Assembly: GCF_020521235.1 (NCBI RefSeq)
Contig: NZ_BLAY01000093.1
Span: 1-41,074 of the forward strand
Origin: Microseira wollei NIES-4236
GTDB taxonomy: Bacteria > Cyanobacteriota > Cyanobacteriia > Cyanobacteriales > Aerosakkonemataceae
Reading direction: 5' to 3'
Length of the DNA stretch: 41,074 bases
Part shown: positions 1 to 7,465 of the stretch, in pieces
Layout of the letters: every line of letters begins with the position of its first letter
How positions within the stretch are numbered: position 1 is the first letter of the stretch
Translations under genes and position numbers: made by a program
The notes under the pieces: generated by a model
Told to the model about the DNA's origin: nothing
Databases searched by the model: none
What the model saw: only the letters and a program-made list of their open reading frames with translations

Positions 1-1
1 T

Positions 2-70
2 AATGAGTTGGTGCGAGAAGCCGTTAGAGAGTATTTGCTAAAGTTGGGGGCATCGAACCCCCAACTTTAG
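2..70 (+). CDS. C-terminal tail of a ribbon-helix-helix (CopG-like) protein, 5' end outside window
   Basis: The frame open from the window edge encodes about 22 residues ending in a TAG. It contains NELVREAVREYL, the typical second-helix pattern of small ribbon-helix-helix DNA-binding proteins. The last residues (KLGASNPQL) and the stop codon lie inside a perfect inverted repeat. The family call rests on a short motif, and a chance open frame at a repeat edge cannot be excluded. Confidence 0.4.
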   Translation, partial: NELVREAVREYLLKLGASNPQL

Positions 71-106
71 CAGGCTATCCATCCCCACCGTAAAAGACGG
101 TGGGGA
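37..106. repeat. Two adjacent hairpins
   Basis: The first is a perfect 14-bp inverted repeat (37-50 with 58-71) with a 7-nt loop. The second is a 9-bp stem (82-90 with 98-106) with a TAAAAGA loop. Paired GC-rich hairpins of this kind occur at ends of cyanobacterial IS200/IS605-like elements and as terminators. No T-run follows, and no transposase is present in the window. Positions 121-195 hold AT-rich short repeats of the TTGCAGAT type before the next gene ends. Confidence 0.5.
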
Positions 107-195
107 ATTCCGCAGAATTAGTTAAAATTTAAGATTGCAGATTGCAGATTTTAAATTCAATCTGCAATTTGCAATTTTAAATTGGCAATTCCCGT

Positions 196-1056
196 TCATG
201 CCGCTAACTCCACGGGCTTTGGCTGTTCGTGTTCGATGACAAACACGTTTGAATAAAGGTTAGCGATGATTTGTTTCCCTTGCTGCGTCAGTTCTAAATA
301 GTGCAGCGCATCTTTGATGTAGACATAAACAACATTCCAGAAAAACTTAGCGTAATTCTGACGCAAGTCTCCGGGGTGGCGGTATCCCAAGCCTTTGTTA
401 ACGCCGGTTTCTTCAAATTCGTAGTATAAAGCACCGACTTTTTTCAGATAGCGAGGGTCGCTTAATTGACCGATGAGATCGGCGGCGCGAACTAAACCGG
501 GATAATGTGCTGTATCTTGATGATCTTCATCTTTGGGGACGGGGAAACGGGTGAGTTCGATATTGGCTTTGATTACTTCGGCGTCGATTAATTTGTGACC
601 GCCAAAGCGTTCGGATATAAACAGTTTGCCCCGGTCTACATGGTAAGGTGTCAGACTAGCATCGGATGCGCCAGGAGGCAGCTTTGCCATCGTGCCGTTG
701 ATGCCGGTGGCGTACAAGCCTTCTGCTTCTCGGTCTTGCCGACAAACGCCTTTAATGTATCCGATGTCGTGGCACAACAGGGAGATAATATAGTGCAACC
801 AATCTTCGCAGGACACCCCACCTTCGCGGATATGTTTGCCCCTGAGAATTTCCTGTCCGACTAAGGTGACTAGGATAGTGTGTTCCACATTGTGATAAAG
901 GGCGTCGCTGTTGGCAATGTTTTCCAAAGCCATGTTCCCAGCCCAGCTGAGAATGTCCGCATAGTCCGGTTTCCAGCCACCGTAGGTGCGGGTATAGCCT
1001 TCCCGCAGCTGGCTGACGAAGTGGTCGATCAGTAGTTGTGTAGGATTAAACAACAT
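196..1056 (-). CDS. HD-domain metal-dependent phosphohydrolase
   Basis: A cytoplasmic protein of about 286 residues with an HD-superfamily signature: His55 and His59 in a YHNVEHT segment, then LLCHDIGY with His96-Asp97. In this superfamily these residues bind divalent metals for phosphoester hydrolysis; the substrate is unknown. The frame extends upstream to a TTG, but the ATG at 1056 is preferred because it has a purine-rich AAGAGAAG upstream. No membrane segment or fused signalling domain is seen. It is a stand-alone gene ending after an AT-rich repeat stretch. I am confident in the superfamily, not in the substrate. Confidence 0.75.
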   Translation of the reverse strand: MLFNPTQLLIDHFVSQLREGYTRTYGGWKPDYADILSWAGNMALENIANSDALYHNVEHTILVTLVGQEILRGKHIREGGVSCEDWLHYIISLLCHDIGYIKGVCRQDREAEGLYATGINGTMAKLPPGASDASLTPYHVDRGKLFISERFGGHKLIDAEVIKANIELTRFPVPKDEDHQDTAHYPGLVRAADLIGQLSDPRYLKKVGALYYEFEETGVNKGLGYRHPGDLRQNYAKFFWNVVYVYIKDALHYLELTQQGKQIIANLYSNVFVIEHEQPKPVELAA

Positions 1057-1230
1057 GGCGACTTCTCTTTTCAATCAACAGGGTATTTTCTCCTATGAGG
1101 CTACAGCGAGGTTGTAGCGTCACGCTAGAAATAGGTTAACTCCATAATGTGCAATTTTTGGATTTGGCTGGGTGATAGGAGGCTTTGTGGGTTGTGACCT
1201 CAGTCGCATTACAGGGATACTGGAGAAGTA

Positions 1231-2787
1231 TCAAGCGATCGCTACCACACCTTGGCGTCGAGGATCGCCAGCACCTGTCATCAACCCATTTAAATTTGTT
1301 ATCACCGTATTCACCCCCCCAAAAAACATATTTTTTTGGTTCCATAAAACCATCTCAGATCCATTGGGAAGCGTAGCATTTGTTACTTTTTCCGGTTCAA
1401 ATCCAGGTTCTAAATGAAATCTTCCGTTTTCCAAGTGGACTCTAGGACTTTCTACAGCCCGATCGACGGGCATTTCAAAGTCTATCAAGTTGGAAATTAC
1501 TTGCAGGATTGCGGTGCGAATTCGCTTAGACCCTCCAGAACCCAAAACAATTTCTGGCTGACCATCTTTTAATACTATTGTGGGAGACATCATCGAAGAA
1601 ATCCGCCGATTAAGAGGCCAGTTATGGAATCCAGAGGGATTTAAATCCTCCTCGCCCAACATATTATTTACCATAATCCCCGTCCCCGGAATTACATATC
1701 CCGATCCTTCCCCATTAGAAGTTGTCACAGAAGCTGCATTGCCTTCGCTATCGATGACGCTAATGTGAGTTGTACTTCCCCATTTATTCACGAGTTCTGT
1801 TAATTCTCGTTCGTCAGGTTGAAAATGCTCGTTCGATAAAAACTTTCTGGCGATATCTTGTTGATAAATATAAGCGTCGTATCCGTCAGTTCTAGCTTGA
1901 TTAGTTAAACGCATAACTTGAGCCATAAGTTGCAAGTGATACTCAGAACCAAATTCAATTTTGTTTAAATCAATGGTAGATATCAGCTGGAAAGCGAACG
2001 CCATGAGAGTGCCGCCGGAACTGGGAGGTGGGTTGGTGAGTAGGATGCGATCGCGATAATTTATCCCTAATGGTTCTCTTTCAATTACCCGATAGTTTTC
2101 CAAGTCTTCTAAGGTTAAATATCCTCCGTTCTCCTGACAATCTTTTACAAGTCGATGTGCTATCTCTCCTGAATAAAACTCCCGCGCACCATTTTCAACT
2201 AACTCGGTTAATGATGCCGCCAAATCTTGCATAACTACAATATCTCCAGGCTGGAGCAATTTACCATTCGGTGCATATACTTTCCGGGATTCAGGTGAAG
2301 CCATGATAATCGGTTTAAGCAGATTTAAGCAATAAGCTTGAAACTCGCTAATTTGGATGCCGTTCTTAGCATAATGTATCGCTGGTTCAGCTACTACATG
2401 AAAAGGTAATCTGCCCAGTTTTTGGTGGACGTGGAATACTCCCAAAATATTTCCCGGTACTGCCATCGAACCTAACCCAATATGAAAGCTTTGGATGGCG
2501 TCGCCAAAGTTAACATCAACTGGATAAAAATTAATATCGCCAATAGATTTTTTCTGGCGGGTTGTTTGAGTAAAGAAATCAAACAAAATATTGCGATTCT
2601 CCCCGGTATGTGCTAAAAGAAAACCGCCGCCAGCGACAGAAGTTAACATCGGTTCGGCGACAAAAGAAGCTAAAATAGCGGCAACGGCGGCATCGAAGGC
2701 ATTGCCGCCATTGCGAAACATTTCGATGCCAGCTGCGGCGGTTTTGTGGTGTCCAGCTGCTACTGCACCGCGAATTTTTTGACTCAT
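1231..2787 (-). CDS. ggt: Gamma-glutamyltransferase / glutathione hydrolase
   Basis: An Ntn-hydrolase that transfers or hydrolyses the gamma-glutamyl group of glutathione and related peptides after self-cleavage into two subunits. The 518 residues match the family from the N-terminal GGNAFDAAVAA block, through VAGGGFLLAH, to the cleavage site. The catalytic threonine should be Thr339 in GSTTHISVIDSEGN, followed by ASVTTSNGEGSG. A GSGG loop near residue 440 matches the substrate-binding glycines. There is no obvious signal peptide, so the cytoplasmic form typical of several cyanobacteria is likely. The ATG start fits the conserved N-terminus. Its upstream region carries an inverted-repeat element. 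Confidence 0.92.
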   Translation of the reverse strand: MSQKIRGAVAAGHHKTAAAGIEMFRNGGNAFDAAVAAILASFVAEPMLTSVAGGGFLLAHTGENRNILFDFFTQTTRQKKSIGDINFYPVDVNFGDAIQSFHIGLGSMAVPGNILGVFHVHQKLGRLPFHVVAEPAIHYAKNGIQISEFQAYCLNLLKPIIMASPESRKVYAPNGKLLQPGDIVVMQDLAASLTELVENGAREFYSGEIAHRLVKDCQENGGYLTLEDLENYRVIEREPLGINYRDRILLTNPPPSSGGTLMAFAFQLISTIDLNKIEFGSEYHLQLMAQVMRLTNQARTDGYDAYIYQQDIARKFLSNEHFQPDERELTELVNKWGSTTHISVIDSEGNAASVTTSNGEGSGYVIPGTGIMVNNMLGEEDLNPSGFHNWPLNRRISSMMSPTIVLKDGQPEIVLGSGGSKRIRTAILQVISNLIDFEMPVDRAVESPRVHLENGRFHLEPGFEPEKVTNATLPNGSEMVLWNQKNMFFGGVNTVITNLNGLMTGAGDPRRQGVVAIA

Positions 2788-2823
2788 CGATAGGGTAATT
2801 GGTAGTTGATTTAGTTTAGTTTA

Positions 2824-2927
2824 CAGGACTGACGCACGACCTTGCCATCACCTTTGTTTCGACCTGGATCTCTAGTTTCCTTGCGCAACGATTTTTCACA
2901 GAAACTTTGGTGTTTGCGTCAGTCATG
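2824..2927. mobile_element. MITE-like element, CAGGACT-end family, copy 1
   Basis: The left end CAGGACTGACGCA faces a right end TGCGTCAGTC about 90 bp away. The same ends occur at 3078, 8981 and 28492. No coding capacity. It lies in the spacer upstream of the gamma-glutamyltransferase gene. Confidence 0.6.
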
Positions 2928-3077
2928 GTTTACTTAAAAAATCTTTCAATTCCCCTACCAACCATTCTTTCTCTGTGTATTTGCTTAAATTTCAATCACC
3001 GTATTCATATCGACAGCTTACCCATAATTTTGGAGTTTCATATCACCTTCAGCGAAAATTTACGGTTGACAGAGACA

Positions 3078-3135
3078 CAGGACTTACCCACGACGAGAAA
3101 AGAAACCTACTAGAAACCGGGTTTCTTTGCGTCAG
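3078..3135. mobile_element. MITE-like element, CAGGACT-end family, copy 2 (short)
   Basis: Begins CAGGACTTACCCA and ends TGCGTCAG. The interior carries the AGAAACCGGGTTTCT motif also seen in the copy at 28492. It is about half the length of copy 1 and its right end is shortened. Confidence 0.5.
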
Positions 3136-3202
3136 AGAGCGCTACTGCCCCTAAAATCGGCAATAATGCTAAACTGCGGTTCTATCACAACGGAGGAAAT
3201 GG

Positions 3203-4027
3203 GTGAAAGTCGCTATTATTGGCTGTGGTTATGTCGGTAAAGCTTTAGCTCAGCATTTGCCTACGTCGGATTATGTTATCACTGCTACCACGACCACACC
3301 GGGACGAGTGGCAGAATTAGAAACTGTTGCCCACCGGGTAGCGGTGCTGAAAGGGAATGATACCGAAGCTCTAACTGGGGTGATACAAAACCAAGATGCG
3401 GTAATCTTGAGTGTGGGTGCTGCCAATGCCGATGTGTACGAGGACACCTACCTGGGAACTGCCAAAGCGATGGCAACAGTATTGCCACAAGCTCCTACTG
3501 TAAAGCAGCTCATCTACACGGGAAGTTATGCTTTATACGGAGATCAAAAAGGCGAGTGGGTAGATGAAGACACACCGATTGCACCGGCAAACCAAAATGG
3601 CGAGATTATTGCCCAAACGGAACAGGTATTATTGGCAATGTCTAGTCCCACCCTCAAAGTCTGCATTTTCCGCTTGGGAGGAATTTACGGCCCAGGGCGA
3701 GAATTAATTAAAATATTCGGTCGTTCGGCGGGTATGACTCGTGCGGGGACGGGTGAAGAATTCTCCAATTGGATTCACCTGGAAGATATCGTCGGGGCGT
3801 TAACATTTGCCCTGGAAAATCCATTGCAAGGAATCTACAATTTAGTCAATAGTAACCCACTACCTAGAGGCGAGTTGATTGACCGCATCTTGGAACATCA
3901 CGGTCTTTCTAAAGTTGTTTGGGATGCATCGGTTAAGAGCGCGTTACCTTATAATGCGCGGGTTTCTAATCATAAAATTAAGGCGGCGGGTTATAAATTT
4001 ATCTATCCTGAAATTGTGGAATATTAA
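3203..4027 (+). CDS. SDR-family NAD(P)-dependent epimerase/dehydratase-like protein (YeeZ type)
   Basis: The N-terminus MKVAIIGCGYVGKAL is a Rossmann nucleotide-binding loop (GxGYVG). VCIFRLGGIYGPGR and NWIHLEDIV are the central and C-terminal blocks of extended SDR proteins. The YxxxK catalytic pair is not visible at its expected place (NGEIIAQTE instead), as in YeeZ-like relatives, so the reaction is unknown. The start is GTG, 6 nt after a GGAGGA ribosome site. The TAA stop is completed by the first base of a repeat element inserted at 4027; the reconstructed uninterrupted sequence would end in TAG at the same place, so the protein is unchanged. Confidence 0.8.
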   Translation: MKVAIIGCGYVGKALAQHLPTSDYVITATTTTPGRVAELETVAHRVAVLKGNDTEALTGVIQNQDAVILSVGAANADVYEDTYLGTAKAMATVLPQAPTVKQLIYTGSYALYGDQKGEWVDEDTPIAPANQNGEIIAQTEQVLLAMSSPTLKVCIFRLGGIYGPGRELIKIFGRSAGMTRAGTGEEFSNWIHLEDIVGALTFALENPLQGIYNLVNSNPLPRGELIDRILEHHGLSKVVWDASVKSALPYNARVSNHKIKAAGYKFIYPEIVEY

Positions 4028-4148
4028 CGCAAGTTGCTAGTGATAAACTTGCTAATTGCTAATGGCTAATTGCTCCAGCATTTTTCCTAACACTAGCCAT
4101 TAGCCATTAGCCATTAGCTCCTGGTTTGAGATAACTAGCAACTTGAGT
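4027..4148. mobile_element. MITE with ACGCAAGTTGC ends, copy 1
   Basis: A 122-bp element with terminal inverted repeats ACGCAAGTTGCTAGT and its complement (one mismatch). It is flanked by a perfect 5-bp duplication, TATTA (4022-4026 and 4149-4153). The interior is filled with 7-bp STRR units (GCTAATT, TTAGCCA). It has no coding capacity. It entered exactly at the stop codon of the upstream SDR gene. Confidence 0.85.
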
Positions 4149-4168
4149 TATTAGCAGGCAAAAACTCC

Positions 4169-4201
4169 AGAATCCCGGTTTCTTAAAGAAACCGGGATTC
4201 T
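4169..4201. terminator. Long perfect palindrome between convergent genes
   Basis: A 16-bp perfect stem with one central base, built on AATCCCGGTTTCTT. It lies between the SDR gene (+) and the unknown gene ending at 4276 (-). The position suits a bidirectional terminator, though the T-run is weak. Related palindromes occur at 17200, 34423 and 38699, so it is also a dispersed repeat. Confidence 0.55.
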
Positions 4202-4275
4202 CATTTTAACGGACTTTAGCTATTAGCCCAGAAATCAATTTCCGGGCGGGTGATTGACTCCTTTACCAGACTAGG

Positions 4276-4692
4276 TTACAGACTGCGCTCGCGCAATCTG
4301 TAACCTTTGGGCAATTGATTTGCTTGGCGGAGAATGCGCTTGGGAGCTTTTCCTTCCCATAACACTTCACCCATTTTCACACCAAATTTGTCCTCTAAAG
4401 CCTCGTGCATTTCTGTTAGCACCTGTTCGGCTTCATCCCACACAGCAGCAGTATTACCATCAACTGTGGTAACGCTGTGCTTAAGATAACCATCTACGTC
4501 ATAAAACACCTGTCCCGCAATGGGGACGCTGACGCTAATTCCTTTGCCCGTATTGGTAGCGGCTGCCAAAATTATCGCACTGGCGGGATGATCTGGATGT
4601 TCTTTTTGATCAAAGGTAATGTTAAAACCCATTTCCGCCAAAGTCTGTGCAATGCTATCGGCAATATAATCCCGCTTCGTTGGCAGTTTCAA
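4276..4692 (-). CDS. Hypothetical protein of 138 residues
   Basis: I do not recognise the family. The sequence is soluble and mixed alpha/beta in character, with a middle stretch resembling beta strands (GISVSVPIAGQVFYDVDGYL) and a basic C-terminus (PKGYRLRERSL). Its start overlaps the end of the upstream minus-strand gene by 38 bp in a different frame, so the two are probably cotranscribed and translationally coupled. The ATG at 4692 is the only good start near the overlap. The stop follows about 75 bp downstream of a strong palindrome on the other side. Confidence 0.65.
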   Translation of the reverse strand: MKLPTKRDYIADSIAQTLAEMGFNITFDQKEHPDHPASAIILAAATNTGKGISVSVPIAGQVFYDVDGYLKHSVTTVDGNTAAVWDEAEQVLTEMHEALEDKFGVKMGEVLWEGKAPKRILRQANQLPKGYRLRERSL

Positions 4693-5581
4693 GAATGGTT
4701 TGAGAACCCTGGCGATAGTCGCTTAATTGGGCAATTTCCTGTTGCACCCAACCCTGTGCAATCGCCTGTTGTGCGGCATCAATCTGCGCTGCTAATTCTG
4801 CCACAGGTGCTGCTTGCCAGCGCATCACTACCGGATCGGCCTTCAAACCCGCTAAAATCACGTGGAGGTCTGCCAATTGTCGAAAAGCCTGTGCTTGTAG
4901 GTGTCGGGAGCCTCTTTGTCCTTGTAAAATCTGACGCAGATGCTTTTGAACCAGGGCAGTTGCTTCGGTGAGAGGACGGCGGACTGCTGCTGGATCGTGG
5001 GAAGCGATCGCATCTCCCAGAGTTTGAAACACGCGCCGCACCTGTTGTCTGCGCGCCGCATCAAACTTCATCGCTTCTGCATCTGGAATTTGAGCCACTT
5101 TTCCTTCTAATTCTGCCAATTCAAACTGTTGTCGCTCGATATCTGCCCTGATTCTTTTTTCTTCATCATCCCGTCGCTTGCGTTGCCATGCTTCTGGGAA
5201 TGCCAACTCAATTTTCACCAGTGCTTCTGATATTTCTAGCAGTTGGGTTTCCGACTCTGCTTGAGCAATTAGCACCTGTTGATTGGCAGCGCGATTTGGC
5301 AATGCTACCGCTTCTTGAATATAGAGATTTGCCGATTGCCAATGCATATCCCAGAGGAGCGACTTTACCCACATTTGGATTTGATCGCGCGACTCTTCCA
5401 GTTGACGAACTCGCTCAATTTCTTCAGCTACTCGCCGTCTTTCGGCTTCTATTTCTGCCCGTCGCTGACGTTCGGCTGCAATAATTTTTGGCTTCCATTC
5501 GGCAATTTCAGCTTCTGAAAATTTGGGACTGCCGCTGATAAAATTAAACTGGTAATCGGTAATAGGAAAGAATCTAAGCAA
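4655..5581 (-). CDS. Hypothetical coiled-coil protein, possibly 5'-truncated
   Basis: A highly charged, glutamate/arginine/alanine-rich protein of about 308 residues. The N-terminal third (roughly residues 30-65, EAERRRVAEEIERVRQLEE) strongly suggests a coiled coil, followed by more long helices. No enzyme motif is seen. There is no ATG start: the frame opens with TTG directly after an in-frame TAA that belongs to an STRR array. The first residues (FFPITDYQF) resemble translated STRR sequence. The natural N-terminus may therefore have been replaced or removed by the repeat. The gene overlaps the next one by 38 bp, suggesting an operon. Confidence 0.6.
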   Translation of the reverse strand: MLRFFPITDYQFNFISGSPKFSEAEIAEWKPKIIAAERQRRAEIEAERRRVAEEIERVRQLEESRDQIQMWVKSLLWDMHWQSANLYIQEAVALPNRAANQQVLIAQAESETQLLEISEALVKIELAFPEAWQRKRRDDEEKRIRADIERQQFELAELEGKVAQIPDAEAMKFDAARRQQVRRVFQTLGDAIASHDPAAVRRPLTEATALVQKHLRQILQGQRGSRHLQAQAFRQLADLHVILAGLKADPVVMRWQAAPVAELAAQIDAAQQAIAQGWVQQEIAQLSDYRQGSQTILETANEAGLYCR

Positions 5582-5622
5582 TTACCAATTAGCAATTAGC
5601 AATTAGCAAGCTTGCAATTAGC
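5581..5622. repeat. STRR heptamer array (AATTAGC units)
   Basis: Consecutive 7-bp units of the ATTAGCA/ATTACCA type fill most of the 51-bp gap between the coiled-coil gene and the Uma2 gene. They supply the in-frame stop just upstream of the coiled-coil gene. Confidence 0.8.
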
Positions 5623-5632
5623 CTTTTCGATT

Positions 5633-6274
5633 TTAACCAAGGTTAAGCTGTTGGAGCAGGCGTTGGCGAAATTCCTTAGCAGCCGCTAGAGGATTGGGAT
5701 TGCGAACGCATTCAGTGAGGAGATCGATATCCAGGTTGGGTAGCAATTCACTGCGAGAAATCAGTTCATAACCGAAGGTTGCGGTAAATTGGGTGGGTGT
5801 TTCTTCGCGCAGGTGATAGAGTTTAAACTCGTTGTTCTGCCAAAACCAAACCTCTCGCGCACCTAACCGCCTAAACATATCTAGTCGATTAATCCCACCG
5901 CTGGTCACTACAACCTCGATTACCAAATCGGGAAATTCTTTATCTGTGCCGATACAGTAGCTCTCATCTGGTTCTCCTCCAGCCTTTTTTTCTGGTTTGC
6001 GAAGGGTAGTAGAACCCATTGGAAAGTATTCCGTATCGGTTTCTAGGAAATAAATCAGTAGTAAATCTCCGGTACGAGTTTTGGCGTTTTCATGACGACG
6101 ACTCGGTGACACAATTTCTAGTACTCCATCTAAATAAGCAACCCGATAAGCTAAGCTGTCTCCTAAATCAGCTAACAAGGCTTCATATTGTTCCCAAGCT
6201 ACACCTGTAACGATCCGTCGTTCTTCCGGATCGTCGGCTTGCAATCGTTTGGGTAAATCGTCGAGTATTACCAT
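5633..6274 (-). CDS. Uma2-family (DUF820) PD-(D/E)xK nuclease-like protein
   Basis: A 213-residue protein of a family greatly expanded in cyanobacteria and assigned to the restriction-endonuclease fold. The core is PDLVIEVVVTSGG followed by REVWFWQNNEFKLY. The Asp and Glu of the fold are present, but where paralogues at 25475 and 39515 have Lys after the EV...S segment (DKLDEYQRLG, RGKKFQQY) this copy has Arg (NRLDMFRRLG), so activity is uncertain. The physiological role of Uma2 proteins is not established. It is one of four in this window. Confidence 0.85.
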   Translation of the reverse strand: MVILDDLPKRLQADDPEERRIVTGVAWEQYEALLADLGDSLAYRVAYLDGVLEIVSPSRRHENAKTRTGDLLLIYFLETDTEYFPMGSTTLRKPEKKAGGEPDESYCIGTDKEFPDLVIEVVVTSGGINRLDMFRRLGAREVWFWQNNEFKLYHLREETPTQFTATFGYELISRSELLPNLDIDLLTECVRNPNPLAAAKEFRQRLLQQLNLG

Positions 6275-6374
6275 AAGTCAATCCAACAACACTTGATTCG
6301 ATCCTAGTTGCGATCGCGCGATACAAGCATTTAGTTTGGCTAATCAACAGATTGTTACAATTAATTCTTGGGCA

Positions 6375-6692
6375 GGCGGGACGCCCACCCCACAAGCAAC
6401 AATGACTCTTGTGGGATGGGCATCTTGCCCGTCCCCCCACCCCACAAGCAACAATGACTCTTGTGGCATGGGCATCTTGCCCGTCGCCCACCCCACAAGC
6501 AACAATGACTCTTGTGGCATGGGCATCTTGCCCGTCGCCCACCCCACAAGCAACAATGACTCTTGTGGCATGGGCATCTTGCTCATCCCCCCACCCCACA
6601 AGCAACAATGACTCTTGTGGCATGGGCATCTTGCTCATCCCCCCACCCCACAAGCAACAATGACTCTTGTGGCATGGGCATCTTGCCCGTCC
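6375..6692. repeat. Six-copy tandem array, 51-52-bp unit
   Basis: Units begin (at CACAAG) at 6391, 6443, 6494, 6545, 6597 and 6649. Each contains an inverted repeat CCACAAG...CTTGTGG with an 11-nt loop and a second small palindrome GGGC...GCCC. The array lies between the Uma2 gene and the Fe-S protein gene. Open frames across it encode WGG/HKS-type repeats and are not genes. A related array lies at 14446-14623 and a single degenerate unit near 20990. Confidence 0.9.
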
Positions 6693-6713
6693 AGTGCTAT
6701 TTTTGCAATAGGT

Positions 6714-7310
6714 CTAACTTTCTTTTTCCAGCCTAATCCCTCGGCGCTGCATCCAGGCTTCAAACTCGGCGCGAAAGCCTTTTCGGGCAGGCACACCAGT
6801 AAAATAGAACGCACCAGAGACATCAATTCCGAATTCCATCCCGGCTGAGCGATCGCCCATTTCCAATTGTTGCATTAATACCTGCCGATACCGATCCGTC
6901 AGCAGCAACAACCTTTGATTGCTAGAACCCCGCCAGAGTAAGTCCTCGTGCAGAGATGCGATATAAGTTCCATCAACGAGCAAATCGATGCGATCGCACA
7001 ATAACTTTTGATCTGCTGTTCCCTGTTGTTGCAATTGCTCATATCCATATCCGGTGTAGCACATTACACCCAAGTCTTTTGACTGACGAATGGTATCAAT
7101 TAAACTTGCCAAAGCGGCTGCTTGCAACATCGGTTCGCCGCCAGAGAGGGTAATGCCTTCAATATCTGATTGTGCGAGAATCCAACTTGCCAATTCGGTG
7201 AGGGCAATCGCTTCTCTACCTGCTGCATCCCACGATTCCGGAACTATACAGCCAGGACAAGCAAACTCGCACCCCTGTACCCAAATTACGGACCATTTGT
7301 CAGGCCCCAA
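6714..7310 (-). CDS. 4Fe-4S single-cluster / NrdG-like radical SAM activating protein
   Basis: The N-terminus carries CxxxCxxC at Cys14, Cys18 and Cys21 (WVQGCEFACPGC), the cluster motif of glycyl-radical-enzyme activases and their relatives. ITLSGGEPMLQ near residue 55 is the SAM-contacting GGEP motif. The family makes a 5'-deoxyadenosyl radical that activates anaerobic ribonucleotide reductase or a similar enzyme, but no such partner is in the window. The protein begins only 13 residues before the cluster from a TTG, with an in-frame TAG a little upstream, so it is shorter than the usual N-terminus. No ATG alternative exists. Confidence 0.75.
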   Translation of the reverse strand: MGPDKWSVIWVQGCEFACPGCIVPESWDAAGREAIALTELASWILAQSDIEGITLSGGEPMLQAAALASLIDTIRQSKDLGVMCYTGYGYEQLQQQGTADQKLLCDRIDLLVDGTYIASLHEDLLWRGSSNQRLLLLTDRYRQVLMQQLEMGDRSAGMEFGIDVSGAFYFTGVPARKGFRAEFEAWMQRRGIRLEKES

Positions 7311-7465
7311 TACCTTTACACGGGACTCCTAGCGGAAAATACGTAATTATTGTTTTTTTGGTATAAATCCTTGCTTAATTGCTGCGGTCGCACCTAAGTC
7401 ACAGCGTTAATTATATCAAGAGCAATCGCTAGCTCAATATACCCGAAGAAATGCGATCGCTCTTG

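Larger units (their letters stand above)
2788..3202. other. Intergenic region between divergent genes, mostly repeats
   Basis: This 415-bp spacer separates the minus-strand gamma-glutamyltransferase from the plus-strand SDR gene. It holds two copies of the CAGGACT-end element and AT-rich sequence between them. I see no convincing coding frame. Promoters for both genes must lie here, but I cannot place them. Confidence 0.6.

Noticed and set aside
1-110. CRISPR array or full insertion sequence
   Set aside because: Only two different hairpins, no spacer-repeat pattern and no transposase in the window.
3203-4027. Loss of catalytic YxxxK as evidence of a dead SDR enzyme
   Set aside because: YeeZ-like relatives appear to lack the same pair, so this is likely a subfamily feature.
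6183-6663. Several overlapping frames rich in WGG, CPCHKSHCC and ASCPSP repeats
   Set aside because: They are translations of the 51-52-bp palindromic tandem array on both strands; unit length shifts frame and there is no ribosome site.
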